Source: Caldifarciminota bacterium UBA3073
GTDB lineage: Bacteria > Hydrothermota > UBA3073
Direction of reading: 5' to 3'
Length of the DNA stretch: 9,890 nt
NCBI GenBank assembly: GCA_002366725.1
Contig: DFBT01000112.1
Coordinates: forward strand, 8,665 to 18,554
Under the pieces are notes generated by a model. It was given only the letters and a program-made list of their open reading frames with translations. It was not told the DNA's origin and ran no database searches. The translations under genes and the position numbers were made by a program. Numbering within the stretch: position 1 is the first letter of the stretch; the number at the start of each line of letters is the position of its first letter. Positions 1-5,510 of this stretch are shown here, piece by piece.

Positions 1-11
1 TGGGATTATTT

Positions 12-1280
12 ATGCTAATCGTTGCCATCATATTGCTCATTTCCTGCGCGTTCTTTGCCCTCGCTGAGATTGCCTTCACATCGTGCGATCTGATAAAATT
101 AAGGGGATGGAGTCCGAAAAGGAGAGAAGCAGATTTTACCTATAGATTTTTGAAAAACCCCGAAAGATTCCTCTCTACCGTTCTTGTGGGAACGAACCTT
201 GCCATGGTTGCCCTGTCTGTGCTCGCATCAGATATGTTTCCGAACCAACCCTGGATAAAAGGATTCTTACCCCTAATACTGACTTTTTGTGTGCTCATTT
301 TCGCCGAGATAATTCCAAAGGGGATAGCTTATCGTTTTGCCCTTCAAATATCCCTTGTCCTTGCAAAACCCTTCACCATTCTTTACTGGCTATTCTTTCC
401 CATAATATCGCTCGTAATAATCACATCGAGGGGCATCATAAAGTTATTCAAAATAAGTGCAAATACAAGAAGAACGCTCTTAACAGAGGAAGAGATAAGG
501 GTGGGTATGGCGGGTCTACCCCTCCAGGAGAGAAAACTTGTCTTGCGGATGCTGGATTTCTCTGACAAGAAAGTAGAGGAGGTGATGATACCGAGAAACA
601 GAATCGTGGCGGTCTCAACCGGTATATCATTTGATGAATTCATCGAGACCGTTATAAAAAGTGGACATTCCAGGATACCCGTCTACGAGGTTAATCCAGA
701 CAATATTATCGGCTTTATCAGGGTTAAAGAGGTGATAATAAATTATCTTAGTCATAAGCCAATGAATGTCTTTGTGAAGAAGAAAGAAAATGGAAAGAGT
801 GAAGATGAGTGGTTATTTGATGTTCTTCATAAATGTATGTTCGTGCCACCACAAAAGCGGATAGAAGAACTAATGGGTGAGATGCAAACGGAGTATAGAT
901 ACATAGCAGTCGTGAAGGATGAATACGGTGGAACAGCGGGTCTTATTACCCTCGAAGACATCCTCGAAGAACTCTTCGGAGAGATAAGGGATGAATATGA
1001 CTTTCTCGAACCGGGGATTCAGAAAACGGGTGATGTTTTTATCGTGGGGGGTGAAACTGATCTTGATGAATTGAGATATGAACTGGGTGCAGACATAGAA
1101 GAAAAGGGCACGGTATCGAGCCTTCTCCTTTCGAGGATGAAAAACCTGCCAAAGGTTGGCCAAAAATTTAACTTTGACTGGGGCACTCTCGAGGTGATTT
1201 CCGTCCATCGAAGAAAGATAGACAAGGTTGAAATAAAAATAAAAAAAATGCCTGGCAAGGGTAACTCTGCCCCTCACTGA
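12..1280 (+). CDS. CNNM/CorC (HlyC)-family membrane protein with CBS pair
   Basis: This is a membrane protein of the DUF21-CBS-CorC_HlyC family, linked in its relatives to Mg2+/Co2+ homeostasis or efflux; the substrate cannot be read from sequence. The 422 residues carry the whole architecture. DUF21 spans about 1-150, with hydrophobic segments near 1-24, 54-74, 84-105 and 118-140 and the family-type TVLVGTNLA and AEIIPK motifs. The CBS pair spans about 190-320, with MIPRN opening the first CBS and DEYGGTAGLITLEDILEELFGEI closing the second. The CorC_HlyC domain spans about 335-412. The linker between the two CBS halves (about 245-280) looks somewhat long and charged. The first ATG in the window is used; the 11 bases before it carry no in-frame stop, so the true start could lie upstream. 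The gene converges on gmhB with a 7-bp overlap and no terminator is visible between them. Confidence 0.95.
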   Translation: MLIVAIILLISCAFFALAEIAFTSCDLIKLRGWSPKRREADFTYRFLKNPERFLSTVLVGTNLAMVALSVLASDMFPNQPWIKGFLPLILTFCVLIFAEIIPKGIAYRFALQISLVLAKPFTILYWLFFPIISLVIITSRGIIKLFKISANTRRTLLTEEEIRVGMAGLPLQERKLVLRMLDFSDKKVEEVMIPRNRIVAVSTGISFDEFIETVIKSGHSRIPVYEVNPDNIIGFIRVKEVIINYLSHKPMNVFVKKKENGKSEDEWLFDVLHKCMFVPPQKRIEELMGEMQTEYRYIAVVKDEYGGTAGLITLEDILEELFGEIRDEYDFLEPGIQKTGDVFIVGGETDLDELRYELGADIEEKGTVSSLLLSRMKNLPKVGQKFNFDWGTLEVISVHRRKIDKVEIKIKKMPGKGNSAPH

Positions 1281-1831
1281 TGGTTTTTCAATATCTCCCC
1301 GGTTTCAATCTTTTCTATCAACATCTCCGCCTCAAGAATATCATCAACGACATAATCCGGCGAGGTCTCCTCTGCCGTCTTCTTACCGTGACCGGTGAGA
1401 ACGAGTATAGTTGTTATACCCTCTCTTCTACCGAGTTCTACATCAGCTTTCTGGTCGCCTATTATGTATGACCTCGCAGTATCGATATCAAAATCCCCGC
1501 ATGCCCTTCTGATCAAACCTGGCTTCGGCTTCCTGCAATCGCATCCATCATCGGGGTGATGGGGACACACATATATTGCGTCGAGATGACTGCCTTCCCG
1601 GGAAAGCAGTTGTTTTAGTCTTCCATGTATTTTTGCCAATTCATCATCCGTAATATACCCCCTACCCACAGCAGACTGGTTAGTTACCAATATAACCAGG
1701 AACCCGAGTGAGTGGAATCCATTTAACGCCCGGGCGGCTCCGGGGATAAGTTCGAGTGAGGAAACATCCGTTATATACCCCTTATCTTTCGTGATCGTCC
1801 CATCTCTGTCTATGAATACAGTTCTGTTCAT
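1274..1831 (-). CDS. gmhB: D-glycero-D-manno-heptose 1,7-bisphosphate 7-phosphatase (GmhB-like)
   Basis: This HAD-superfamily phosphatase of the histidinol-phosphatase/GmhB subfamily would remove the 7-phosphate from heptose bisphosphate in the cytoplasm on the way to ADP-heptose for LPS core or related glycans. The 185 residues match the usual family length. Visible motifs are FIDRDGT at 6-12 (nucleophile Asp8, acid/base Asp10), VTNQS at 49-53 (HAD motif II), the zinc-site pattern CPHHPDDGCDC at 89-99 (Cys89, His91, Cys97, Cys99), RKPKPG at 100-105 (Lys) and GDQKAD at 125-130 (acidic motif). The ATG is at the point where homologues begin, but no Shine-Dalgarno sequence and no convincing promoter precede it. 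It is the last gene of the minus-strand series that includes a WbqC-type protein, which fits an envelope-polysaccharide role. HisB-type phosphatases share these motifs, so substrate is assigned by family and context. Confidence 0.92.
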   Translation of the reverse strand: MNRTVFIDRDGTITKDKGYITDVSSLELIPGAARALNGFHSLGFLVILVTNQSAVGRGYITDDELAKIHGRLKQLLSREGSHLDAIYVCPHHPDDGCDCRKPKPGLIRRACGDFDIDTARSYIIGDQKADVELGRREGITTILVLTGHGKKTAEETSPDYVVDDILEAEMLIEKIETGEILKNHQ

Positions 1832-1919
1832 AACATAAAAAAGTGTGCGTTAACAATGAAATCTCACCGAAGATGGGTCGTAAAAGTCCCATTCCCACAC
1901 CACAGCCTGCGGTACGAAT

Positions 1920-2189
1920 CTAGCTCTGCAGTACCCTTCTGCGTTTCCTGTATTCTCTGAACCTCAAAACCGGCTGGTGCCTGCCAGAATACATCGTAAT
2001 GGGGACAAAACCAAGGTAGTAAAATCTCACATTTAAATATCGACTTTCCACATCTACAGCGGGTGAAAAGAGGTAGTTCTCAATTATCGAGGAATAAAAC
2101 GAGCGTTCAAGTGCCGTGAGCAGAAGAACGCGCCGATTTCCCGGCACGGGCTTTTCCTCTGTCGCCATTGAATTGACAGTATCCTTCAT
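1920..2189 (-). pseudogene. Short ORF, possible decayed glycosyltransferase N-terminus
   Basis: I do not recognise a named family. The 89-residue reading frame has plausible codon use and a beta-strand-like RVLLLTALE stretch near residue 19, followed by YYLGFVPI and an Arg-rich stretch. This resembles the first Rossmann strand region of GT-B glycosyltransferases, but the match is weak. It stops at a TAG. Another reading frame past the TAG stays open to a TAA at 1850-1852 and gives a protein-like tail (FVPQAVVWEWDFYDP), which suggests a frameshift or truncation. No Shine-Dalgarno precedes the ATG at 2189; a second in-frame ATG (MATEEK) is seven codons later. Its position between gmhB and the WbqC-like gene would suit a glycan gene. 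It could equally be a small orphan protein or non-coding. Confidence 0.3.
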
Positions 2190-2277
2190 AGAAGAATCTT
2201 AACGCACCCACTGATCCCAGGTAATTAAAGTGCACTTGAGCGATTGTACAGGAACTCAAAAAATGGCAATCCAAGTT

Positions 2278-2320
2278 CCGGTAGTCGCAATCTTCAGATT
2301 GCGTTTCATCGCAGGCTACC
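2278..2320. repeat. Intergenic hairpin repeat
   Basis: A 7-bp perfect stem, CGCAATC (2286-2292) against GATTGCG (2297-2303), has a TTCA loop. It is followed by a CGCAGGC half-element, and the outer GGTAG (2280-2284) pairs with CTACC (2316-2320). This looks like a composite of the 'GGTAGTCGCA...' dispersed intergenic palindromes seen in many uncultured bacterial genomes. The rest of the 1832-2399 gap, apart from the short ORF at 1920-2189, shows no gene, promoter or RNA that I can support. Confidence 0.5.
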
Positions 2321-2399
2321 AAAGTATAATTCTGCAGAATTTACGCTCCGATGTAACAATCTGAGCAGTCACGAATTTCAAATCGAGACGGCAAATACT

Positions 2400-3098
2400 T
2401 CACTTCTTGCCGCTTTTTTTTATTATCTCTACCGCCTTGTCTCCACAGTTAAGGACGAGGTCTATTATTGAAAGATTATACAGGAAATCTCCCCACAACT
2501 GCGGATATACGGGTGGTTTGAAATTATAGTATTCAACTTTTATCCCCTCATTTTCAAATAGCCCCTCGTCGATATACTTTCTGCCGCCGTATCCCGAGAG
2601 ATAGATGTCGGCACCGAGTGCCTTCGATACACTTACAAGCAGTGAGGGCCCCCCACCCCCTACCCCGAGGTTTGAAAGAAAATACAGTTTTGTATCGATC
2701 CCAAGGAGTCCCTTAAAGAAGTAGATAATCTCAAGATTTAGTGTAATAAGTCTGTCCCATCTTTTGTGATACCACGACCTGAAAAAATCCATATAGGCGT
2801 TAAAATAAGGTGCCTTCGCATAGAAATGGTTTAGAGCTCCCAGGTGCCTCCTTTGCCAATCCACCTCATTGTCAACCTGCACCTCATTTATGTTTTGCAG
2901 ACCCCTCCCCTTCCTCTTGACTGGTACTGTGAGCCAAACAAAACGAGACGGGGGTATCTTAATGCGATTTCTATTAACAAAAGACCTTCCGAGGGGAAAC
3001 TGACAGGAGTCCATGAGTACGAAGGCATCACATGCCATCATCTTGTAAAAAAATCCCGGCCAAGGAAGGTAGTTCGGTTGGTGACAGGCAACTACCAT
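2400..3098 (-). CDS. WbqC-like family protein
   Basis: This is a 232-residue protein of the WbqC family, found in O-antigen, capsule and other surface-glycan loci. Its biochemical role is poorly defined; family members are thought to act in modified-sugar or glycan biosynthesis in the cytoplasm. The N-terminus carries the family signature HQPNYLPWPGFFYK (residues 6-19), followed by a D-x-FV-hydrophobic-MD-x-CQF segment, the NRNRIK stretch (42-47) and WLTVPV (55-60). The centre has a Gly-rich turn with four consecutive glycines, and SGYGGRKY lies in the C-terminal third. Length is typical of the family and the frame is intact. The ATG is set by the family N-terminus; no Shine-Dalgarno is seen. 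An imperfect inverted repeat lies just upstream. Gene order (DUF498, WbqC, possible GT relic, gmhB, all minus strand) suggests transcription from the promoter at 3566-3594 and an envelope-glycan role. Confidence 0.9.
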   Translation of the reverse strand: MVVACHQPNYLPWPGFFYKMMACDAFVLMDSCQFPLGRSFVNRNRIKIPPSRFVWLTVPVKRKGRGLQNINEVQVDNEVDWQRRHLGALNHFYAKAPYFNAYMDFFRSWYHKRWDRLITLNLEIIYFFKGLLGIDTKLYFLSNLGVGGGGPSLLVSVSKALGADIYLSGYGGRKYIDEGLFENEGIKVEYYNFKPPVYPQLWGDFLYNLSIIDLVLNCGDKAVEIIKKSGKK

Positions 3099-3114
3099 AG
3101 AAAAATTAAAAATA

Positions 3115-3178
3115 AGCCACGGATTTCACTGATTAGAAAAATTATTTTAATCTGCGAAAATCTGTGCAATCTGTGGCT
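3115..3178. repeat. Imperfect inverted repeat (CCACGGATT / AATCTGTGG type)
   Basis: AGCCACGGATTTCAC (3115-3129) is the imperfect reverse complement of the end of the block (CAATCTGTGGCT, to 3178). Several 'ATCTG(T/C)G' units lie between them. It fills most of the 95-bp gap between the Mth938-like and WbqC-like genes. As RNA on the minus strand it could fold into a long AT-rich hairpin between the two cistrons. A degenerate relative lies at 4258-4328. Confidence 0.6.
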
Positions 3179-3193
3179 ATGACTTTATATTGA

Positions 3194-3529
3194 TCAACAT
3201 GTGAGGTGGAGACAGGCAGCTGTCCTCTCCTTCGGTAAATTATTATATATATCCACGGCATCCTTCGTCTTCGCTGTAACTACCTTTATCCCCTTTTGCT
3301 CAAGTCCATTCCTTGTATCCTCATCCACCTTCATCATTCCGTATGCCCCCGTGCCGACAACCAGGGTATCGATATCCACATCGTATATATCCTTCAAATC
3401 TTCCAATTTGAGTCTGTGCCCTTCACTCCTCCACCAGTTGGCTATTATCCTTTCTGGCAGTATGATGACATCGTGTGAATAACCCTTTCCATCGATGACG
3501 ACATGCCCAAACCTATAAGAATCTATCAT
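3194..3529 (-). CDS. Mth938-like domain protein (DUF498)
   Basis: This is a small soluble protein of the Mth938/DUF498 family, the family of the human complex I assembly factor NDUFAF3; bacterial function is not established. The 111 residues cover the whole domain: FGHVVIDGKGYSHDVIILPE near the N-terminus, the NWWRSEGHRL signature (31-40), VVGTGAYGMM (57-66), the TKDAVDIYNNL segment (88-98) and the C-terminal LHLTC characteristic of the family. A purine-rich GGGAGGGAG precedes the ATG by 4 bases and supports this start. A consensus promoter at 3566-3594 (minus strand) drives it, divergent from the cold-shock gene. It heads the minus-strand group that continues to the WbqC-like gene after a 95-bp repeat-filled gap. 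The family is certain; the cellular role is not. Confidence 0.93.
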   Translation of the reverse strand: MIDSYRFGHVVIDGKGYSHDVIILPERIIANWWRSEGHRLKLEDLKDIYDVDIDTLVVGTGAYGMMKVDEDTRNGLEQKGIKVVTAKTKDAVDIYNNLPKERTAACLHLTC

Positions 3530-3565
3530 AAGACTCCCTCCCGATTTGAACAGACTATCTCATCT

Positions 3566-3594
3566 ATTATATCACAAATTTTTCGCCGTGTCAA
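3566..3594 (-). promoter_or_regulatory. Sigma-70-type promoter of the DUF498 gene
   Basis: Reading the minus strand, TTGACA (3594-3589) and TATAAT (3571-3566) both match consensus exactly with a 17-bp spacer. The start site predicted about 7 bases on (near 3559) gives a leader of roughly 30 nt containing GGGAGGGAG just before the ATG at 3529. Confidence 0.9.
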
Positions 3595-3665
3595 CCTTTT
3601 TATATGCAGGAAGATTTTGCATAGCTACCCTGTGGTTGTATCCATCACACAAAGATATTTTTTCC

Positions 3666-3694
3666 TTGACAAAAAGAAAAAGGCGTGTTATAAT
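3666..3694 (+). promoter_or_regulatory. Sigma-70-type promoter of the cold-shock gene
   Basis: TTGACA (3666-3671) and TATAAT (3689-3694) match consensus exactly with a 17-bp spacer. The predicted start near 3701 leaves only about 25 nt of leader, with an AGGAGGG ribosome site at 3714-3720 before the ATG at 3726. This promoter is divergent from the DUF498 promoter, with about 70 bp between the two -35 boxes. Confidence 0.92.
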
Positions 3695-3725
3695 ACCCTC
3701 ATCTCATATGAAAGGAGGGTAGTAA

Positions 3726-3926
3726 ATGCCAAAAGGCAAGGTGAAGTGGTTCAACGAGTCCAGAGGTTATGGATTCATTGAACGCGACGATGGTGGAGAT
3801 GTCTTCGTTCACTACTCTGGCATCACTGGCGAAGGCTTCAAAATCCTGCACGAGGGTGATGAGGTCGAGTTCGATGTGGCAGAAGATGTGAAGGGACCAA
3901 AAGCAACTAATGTAACCAAAGTTTAG
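3726..3926 (+). CDS. Cold-shock domain protein (CspA family)
   Basis: This is a 66-residue single cold-shock domain (OB-fold) protein that binds single-stranded RNA and DNA and acts as an RNA chaperone in the cytoplasm. It starts GKVKWFNESRGYGFI, containing RNP1 (about residues 8-18), followed by DVFVHYSGI containing RNP2 (about 25-33). It ends with the usual PKATNV strand. Length is normal. A very strong Shine-Dalgarno (AGGAGGG) sits 5 bases before the ATG. The gene is monocistronic by layout: perfect promoter upstream, 11-bp GC-rich hairpin 22 bases after the stop. The predicted leader is only about 25 nt, so the long structured leader that makes E. coli cspA mRNA cold-responsive has no room here. 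Constitutive or non-thermal regulation is therefore more likely. Confidence 0.97.
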   Translation: MPKGKVKWFNESRGYGFIERDDGGDVFVHYSGITGEGFKILHEGDEVEFDVAEDVKGPKATNVTKV

Positions 3927-3948
3927 AAGTCCTGACAGTGTTCCACCC

Positions 3949-3973
3949 GGGGGCACAGATTCTCTGTGCCCCC
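3949..3973 (+). terminator. Strong stem-loop after csp, without a T-tract
   Basis: GGGGGCACAGA (3949-3959) pairs perfectly with TCTGTGCCCCC (3963-3973) around a TTC loop, an 11-bp GC-rich stem starting 22 bases after the csp stop. No run of T follows, so it is not a classical intrinsic terminator. It may define the mRNA 3' end by blocking exonucleases or assist factor-dependent termination. Confidence 0.65.
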
Positions 3974-4146
3974 TGAATAGTTCCCCCGACTCTCCCATAA
4001 AAATTCCATTCTCATATGTATGTAACCACGGACTTCCCAATGTAACACACAACTTATCCATCCCACATCACCTAATTCCAAAATATACATTAGTCACACC
4101 ACATCTCTGGTGGGGCAGGGATCACACAAGATATTATAGACCAAAT

Positions 4147-4164
4147 ACATAAGACCTCTTATGT
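4147..4164. repeat. 18-bp perfect palindrome
   Basis: ACATAAGA pairs with TCTTATGT around CC. It sits in the gene-free stretch between csp and the tRNA gene (3974-4333), which otherwise holds only repeat relics. No ORF or recognised RNA is seen there. It could be a protein-binding site or a repeat fragment; there is no promoter close by for it to regulate. Confidence 0.4.
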
Positions 4165-4193
4165 CCTTTCATTCATTTGTCATTTTAGTCTGT

Positions 4194-4239
4194 GGTCTGC
4201 TTGCCCCGTTGCTCTGAAGGTGCTTTACGGGGCGGTCTG
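4194..4239. repeat. Small hairpin element flanked by GGTCTG direct repeats
   Basis: GCCCCGT (4203-4209) and ACGGGGC (4227-4233) form a 7-bp inverted repeat around 17 bases. The block is bounded by identical hexamers GGTCTG at 4194-4199 and 4234-4239. Removing one hexamer plus the insert restores a continuous GTCTGTGGTCTGTAGTCTTC-type tract. That pattern is what a small palindromic insertion with a 6-bp target duplication would leave. Confidence 0.45.
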
Positions 4240-4257
4240 TAGTCTTCAGTCTTAACT

Positions 4258-4328
4258 ATCCGTGGTTAACGCATATTCTGTGATTATTTTTTTCAAAAAT
4301 CTGTGTAATCCGCTTAATCCGATGATTT
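4258..4328. repeat. Degenerate copy of the CCACGGATT-type repeat
   Basis: The block runs from CCGTGGTTAACGCA through an AT-rich centre to AAAATCTGTGTAATCCGC. The AAATCTGTGTAATC stretch (4301-4314 region) matches AAATCTGTGCAATC of the repeat at 3115-3178, and the ends keep the CCGTGG-like and ATCCG-like arms. It abuts the tRNA promoter. It looks like a decayed relative of the same dispersed family. Confidence 0.45.
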
Positions 4329-4333
4329 TTTTC

Positions 4334-4362
4334 TTGACAAATCGTGATTTTTCTGTTAAAAT
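4334..4362 (+). promoter_or_regulatory. Promoter of tRNA-Val
   Basis: TTGACA (4334-4339, exact) and TAAAAT (4357-4362, one mismatch) are separated by 17 bp. The predicted start near 4369 is about 13 bases before the mature tRNA 5' end. Confidence 0.85.
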
Positions 4363-4381
4363 ATACTAAATGGATATAATA

Positions 4382-4455
4382 GGGCGGATAGCTCAGTTGG
4401 TTAGAGCGTCGGTCTCACATACCGAAGGTCAGAGGTTCGAATCCTCTCCCGCCCA
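4382..4455 (+). tRNA. tRNA-Val (anticodon CAC)
   Basis: This 74-base cloverleaf starts GGGCGGATAGCTCAG and ends with CCCGCCC plus discriminator A. The D arm is GCTC/GAGC. The anticodon stem TCGGT/ACCGA encloses the loop CTCACAT, giving anticodon CAC (reads GTG). The variable loop is 5 bases, and the T arm is AGAGG/CCTCT with loop TTCGAAT. The acceptor stem pairs for six base pairs, with an A7-C66 mismatch at its base. The 3' CCA is not encoded, so it must be added after transcription. It has its own promoter and terminator and no linked integrase. Confidence 0.97.
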
Positions 4456-4460
4456 TTTTG

Positions 4461-4488
4461 AAAAAGGTGCATCGAAGTGCACCTTTTT
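4461..4488 (+). terminator. Intrinsic terminator of tRNA-Val
   Basis: AAAAAGGTGCA (4461-4471) pairs with TGCACCTTTTT (4478-4488) around TCGAAG. The stem ends in a T-run and begins 6 bases after the tRNA. The matching A-run would make it usable from both sides, although no minus-strand gene arrives here. Confidence 0.9.
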
Positions 4489-4533
4489 ATTTTATGTGGG
4501 GCGCAATACGGAAATAACCCTGTGAAATCCCCA

Positions 4534-4587
4534 CCCCGCCAAAGGTCATACGACCCGTCCTCAGGATCCGTATGGATATGGGCGGGG
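4534..4587. repeat. Nested hairpin repeat upstream of the zinc-ribbon gene
   Basis: CCCCGCC (4534-4540) pairs with GGCGGGG (4581-4587). Inside, CATACG (4547-4552) pairs with CGTATG (4569-4574), with symmetrical 6-base internal loops between. The inner segment GGATCCGTATGG (4564-4575) is the exact reverse complement of 7256-7267, and similarity continues a few bases beyond, so both belong to one dispersed family. It lies 42 bases before the start codon at 4630 and might shape that leader. Confidence 0.55.
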
Positions 4588-4629
4588 AGTGGCTAAAATG
4601 CACAATAAGCTCAAAAGAGAGGAGGTGAA

Positions 4630-5340
4630 ATGAAGAAAGTCCTAAAAAAACTATGTGAACTTCAGGCTGTAGATTCGGATATTGCCGCATTCAGGATAAA
4701 ATTGATAGAAATTCCAAAAAAAGAGCAGACCAGCGACGAAAATGTAAAAAGGGCAGAAGAGATCGTGCAAGACATCGATGCAGAATTACGAAAGAAGGAA
4801 ATATTTAGAGAGACAACAGAGAGGGAGACACGGGAAGCCCGTATGAGCCTTTCCAAACACAACACCCAGCTTCTTATGGCGAAGACGAACAGGGAGTATT
4901 CTGCCCTTCTCAAGGAGATTGAGGAAGAGCAAAAAAGTATAGAAAAGGCAGAAGAGGAGACCATAACCAACATAATGGAGATGGAAGAACTCTCAAAAAA
5001 ACTCGAAAAGAGGAAAAAGGAACTCGAGGAGATAAAAAGAAAAGAAAAGGCTGAGAGAGAAAACCTGAGTAAAATGCGAAAGCAACTTGAAATGGAAATA
5101 GAACAAAAGTCAGCCGAAAGGCAACAGATAGCGACTCACATCAGTGCCTCATATCTTACAACATATGAACGCATTCGCAAAGGTAGAGGCAATGCAGTCG
5201 TCACCGTCAAAGACGGTATGTGTACGGGATGCAATACACTTCTTCCGCCTCAATTCATTACACTCGTGAGAAATGGAAGGAAGATTTACACCTGCGAACA
5301 GTGTGGGAGAATACTCGTGTGGCACGAGGATGTGGAATAA
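4630..5340 (+). CDS. Coiled-coil C4 zinc-ribbon protein (DUF164/CT398-like)
   Basis: This 236-residue soluble protein belongs to the zinc-ribbon family typified by chlamydial CT398; nucleic-acid or protein-binding scaffold roles have been proposed and no reaction is known. Residues about 1-180 form a long, highly charged heptad coiled coil (Lys/Glu rich) containing the family-type TNREYSALLKEIE patch (86-98). Residues 198-225 form a C4 zinc ribbon: CTGC (198-201) and CEQC (222-225), with PPQFITLVRNGRKIY between. GAGGAGGTG sits just before the ATG and fixes the start. No clear promoter is seen. The tRNA terminator lies upstream, so a weak or repeat-linked promoter within 4489-4629 is implied. 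The following 170 bp to the RluD gene hold no RNA I recognise. In some bacteria this family neighbours the RNase P RNA gene; the gap here is too short for one. Confidence 0.92.
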   Translation: MKKVLKKLCELQAVDSDIAAFRIKLIEIPKKEQTSDENVKRAEEIVQDIDAELRKKEIFRETTERETREARMSLSKHNTQLLMAKTNREYSALLKEIEEEQKSIEKAEEETITNIMEMEELSKKLEKRKKELEEIKRKEKAERENLSKMRKQLEMEIEQKSAERQQIATHISASYLTTYERIRKGRGNAVVTVKDGMCTGCNTLLPPQFITLVRNGRKIYTCEQCGRILVWHEDVE

Positions 5341-5510
5341 ATGGCGACAGGATAAACCTCCGTGCACCTTTATAAACATCAAATAATCTCAAAATATGCA
5401 TTAACCACTTGAACTAATTTTATACGACCTTTTCCATATGTATTTTTCAATTCCCGCCCCGTCTTTGGTGGGGTTTGGCTATAATTTTTGATGCTTGATT
5501 TTATCCTATT

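Noticed and set aside
870..1277. Minus-strand ORF of 135 codons opposite the CorC-type gene
   Set aside because: It overlaps the conserved CBS and CorC_HlyC coding region; no start signal or family pattern.
1832..1870. Promoter for gmhB (TTCATT, 17 bp, TATGTT)
   Set aside because: Too many mismatches in the -35 box, and the -10 would abut the start codon; not separable from chance in AT-rich sequence.
2107..2322. Minus-strand ORF of 71 codons
   Set aside because: Its translation is Cys- and Ser-rich without any family-like pattern, it overlaps the repeat at 2278-2320, and it has no ribosome site. Judged non-coding.
3927..4333. CRISPR array or structured non-coding RNA in the csp-tRNA gap
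   Set aside because: No regularly spaced repeats of CRISPR length and no extended fold beyond the short palindromes listed.
5457..5485. Possible hairpin CCCC/GGGG and TATAAT box before the RluD-type gene
   Set aside because: The stem is only four base pairs with a 9-base loop, and no acceptable -35 lies 16-18 bp before the TATAAT.
5341..5510. RNase P RNA gene after the zinc-ribbon gene
   Set aside because: The gap is 170 bp, far too short, and none of the conserved RNase P core sequences are seen.
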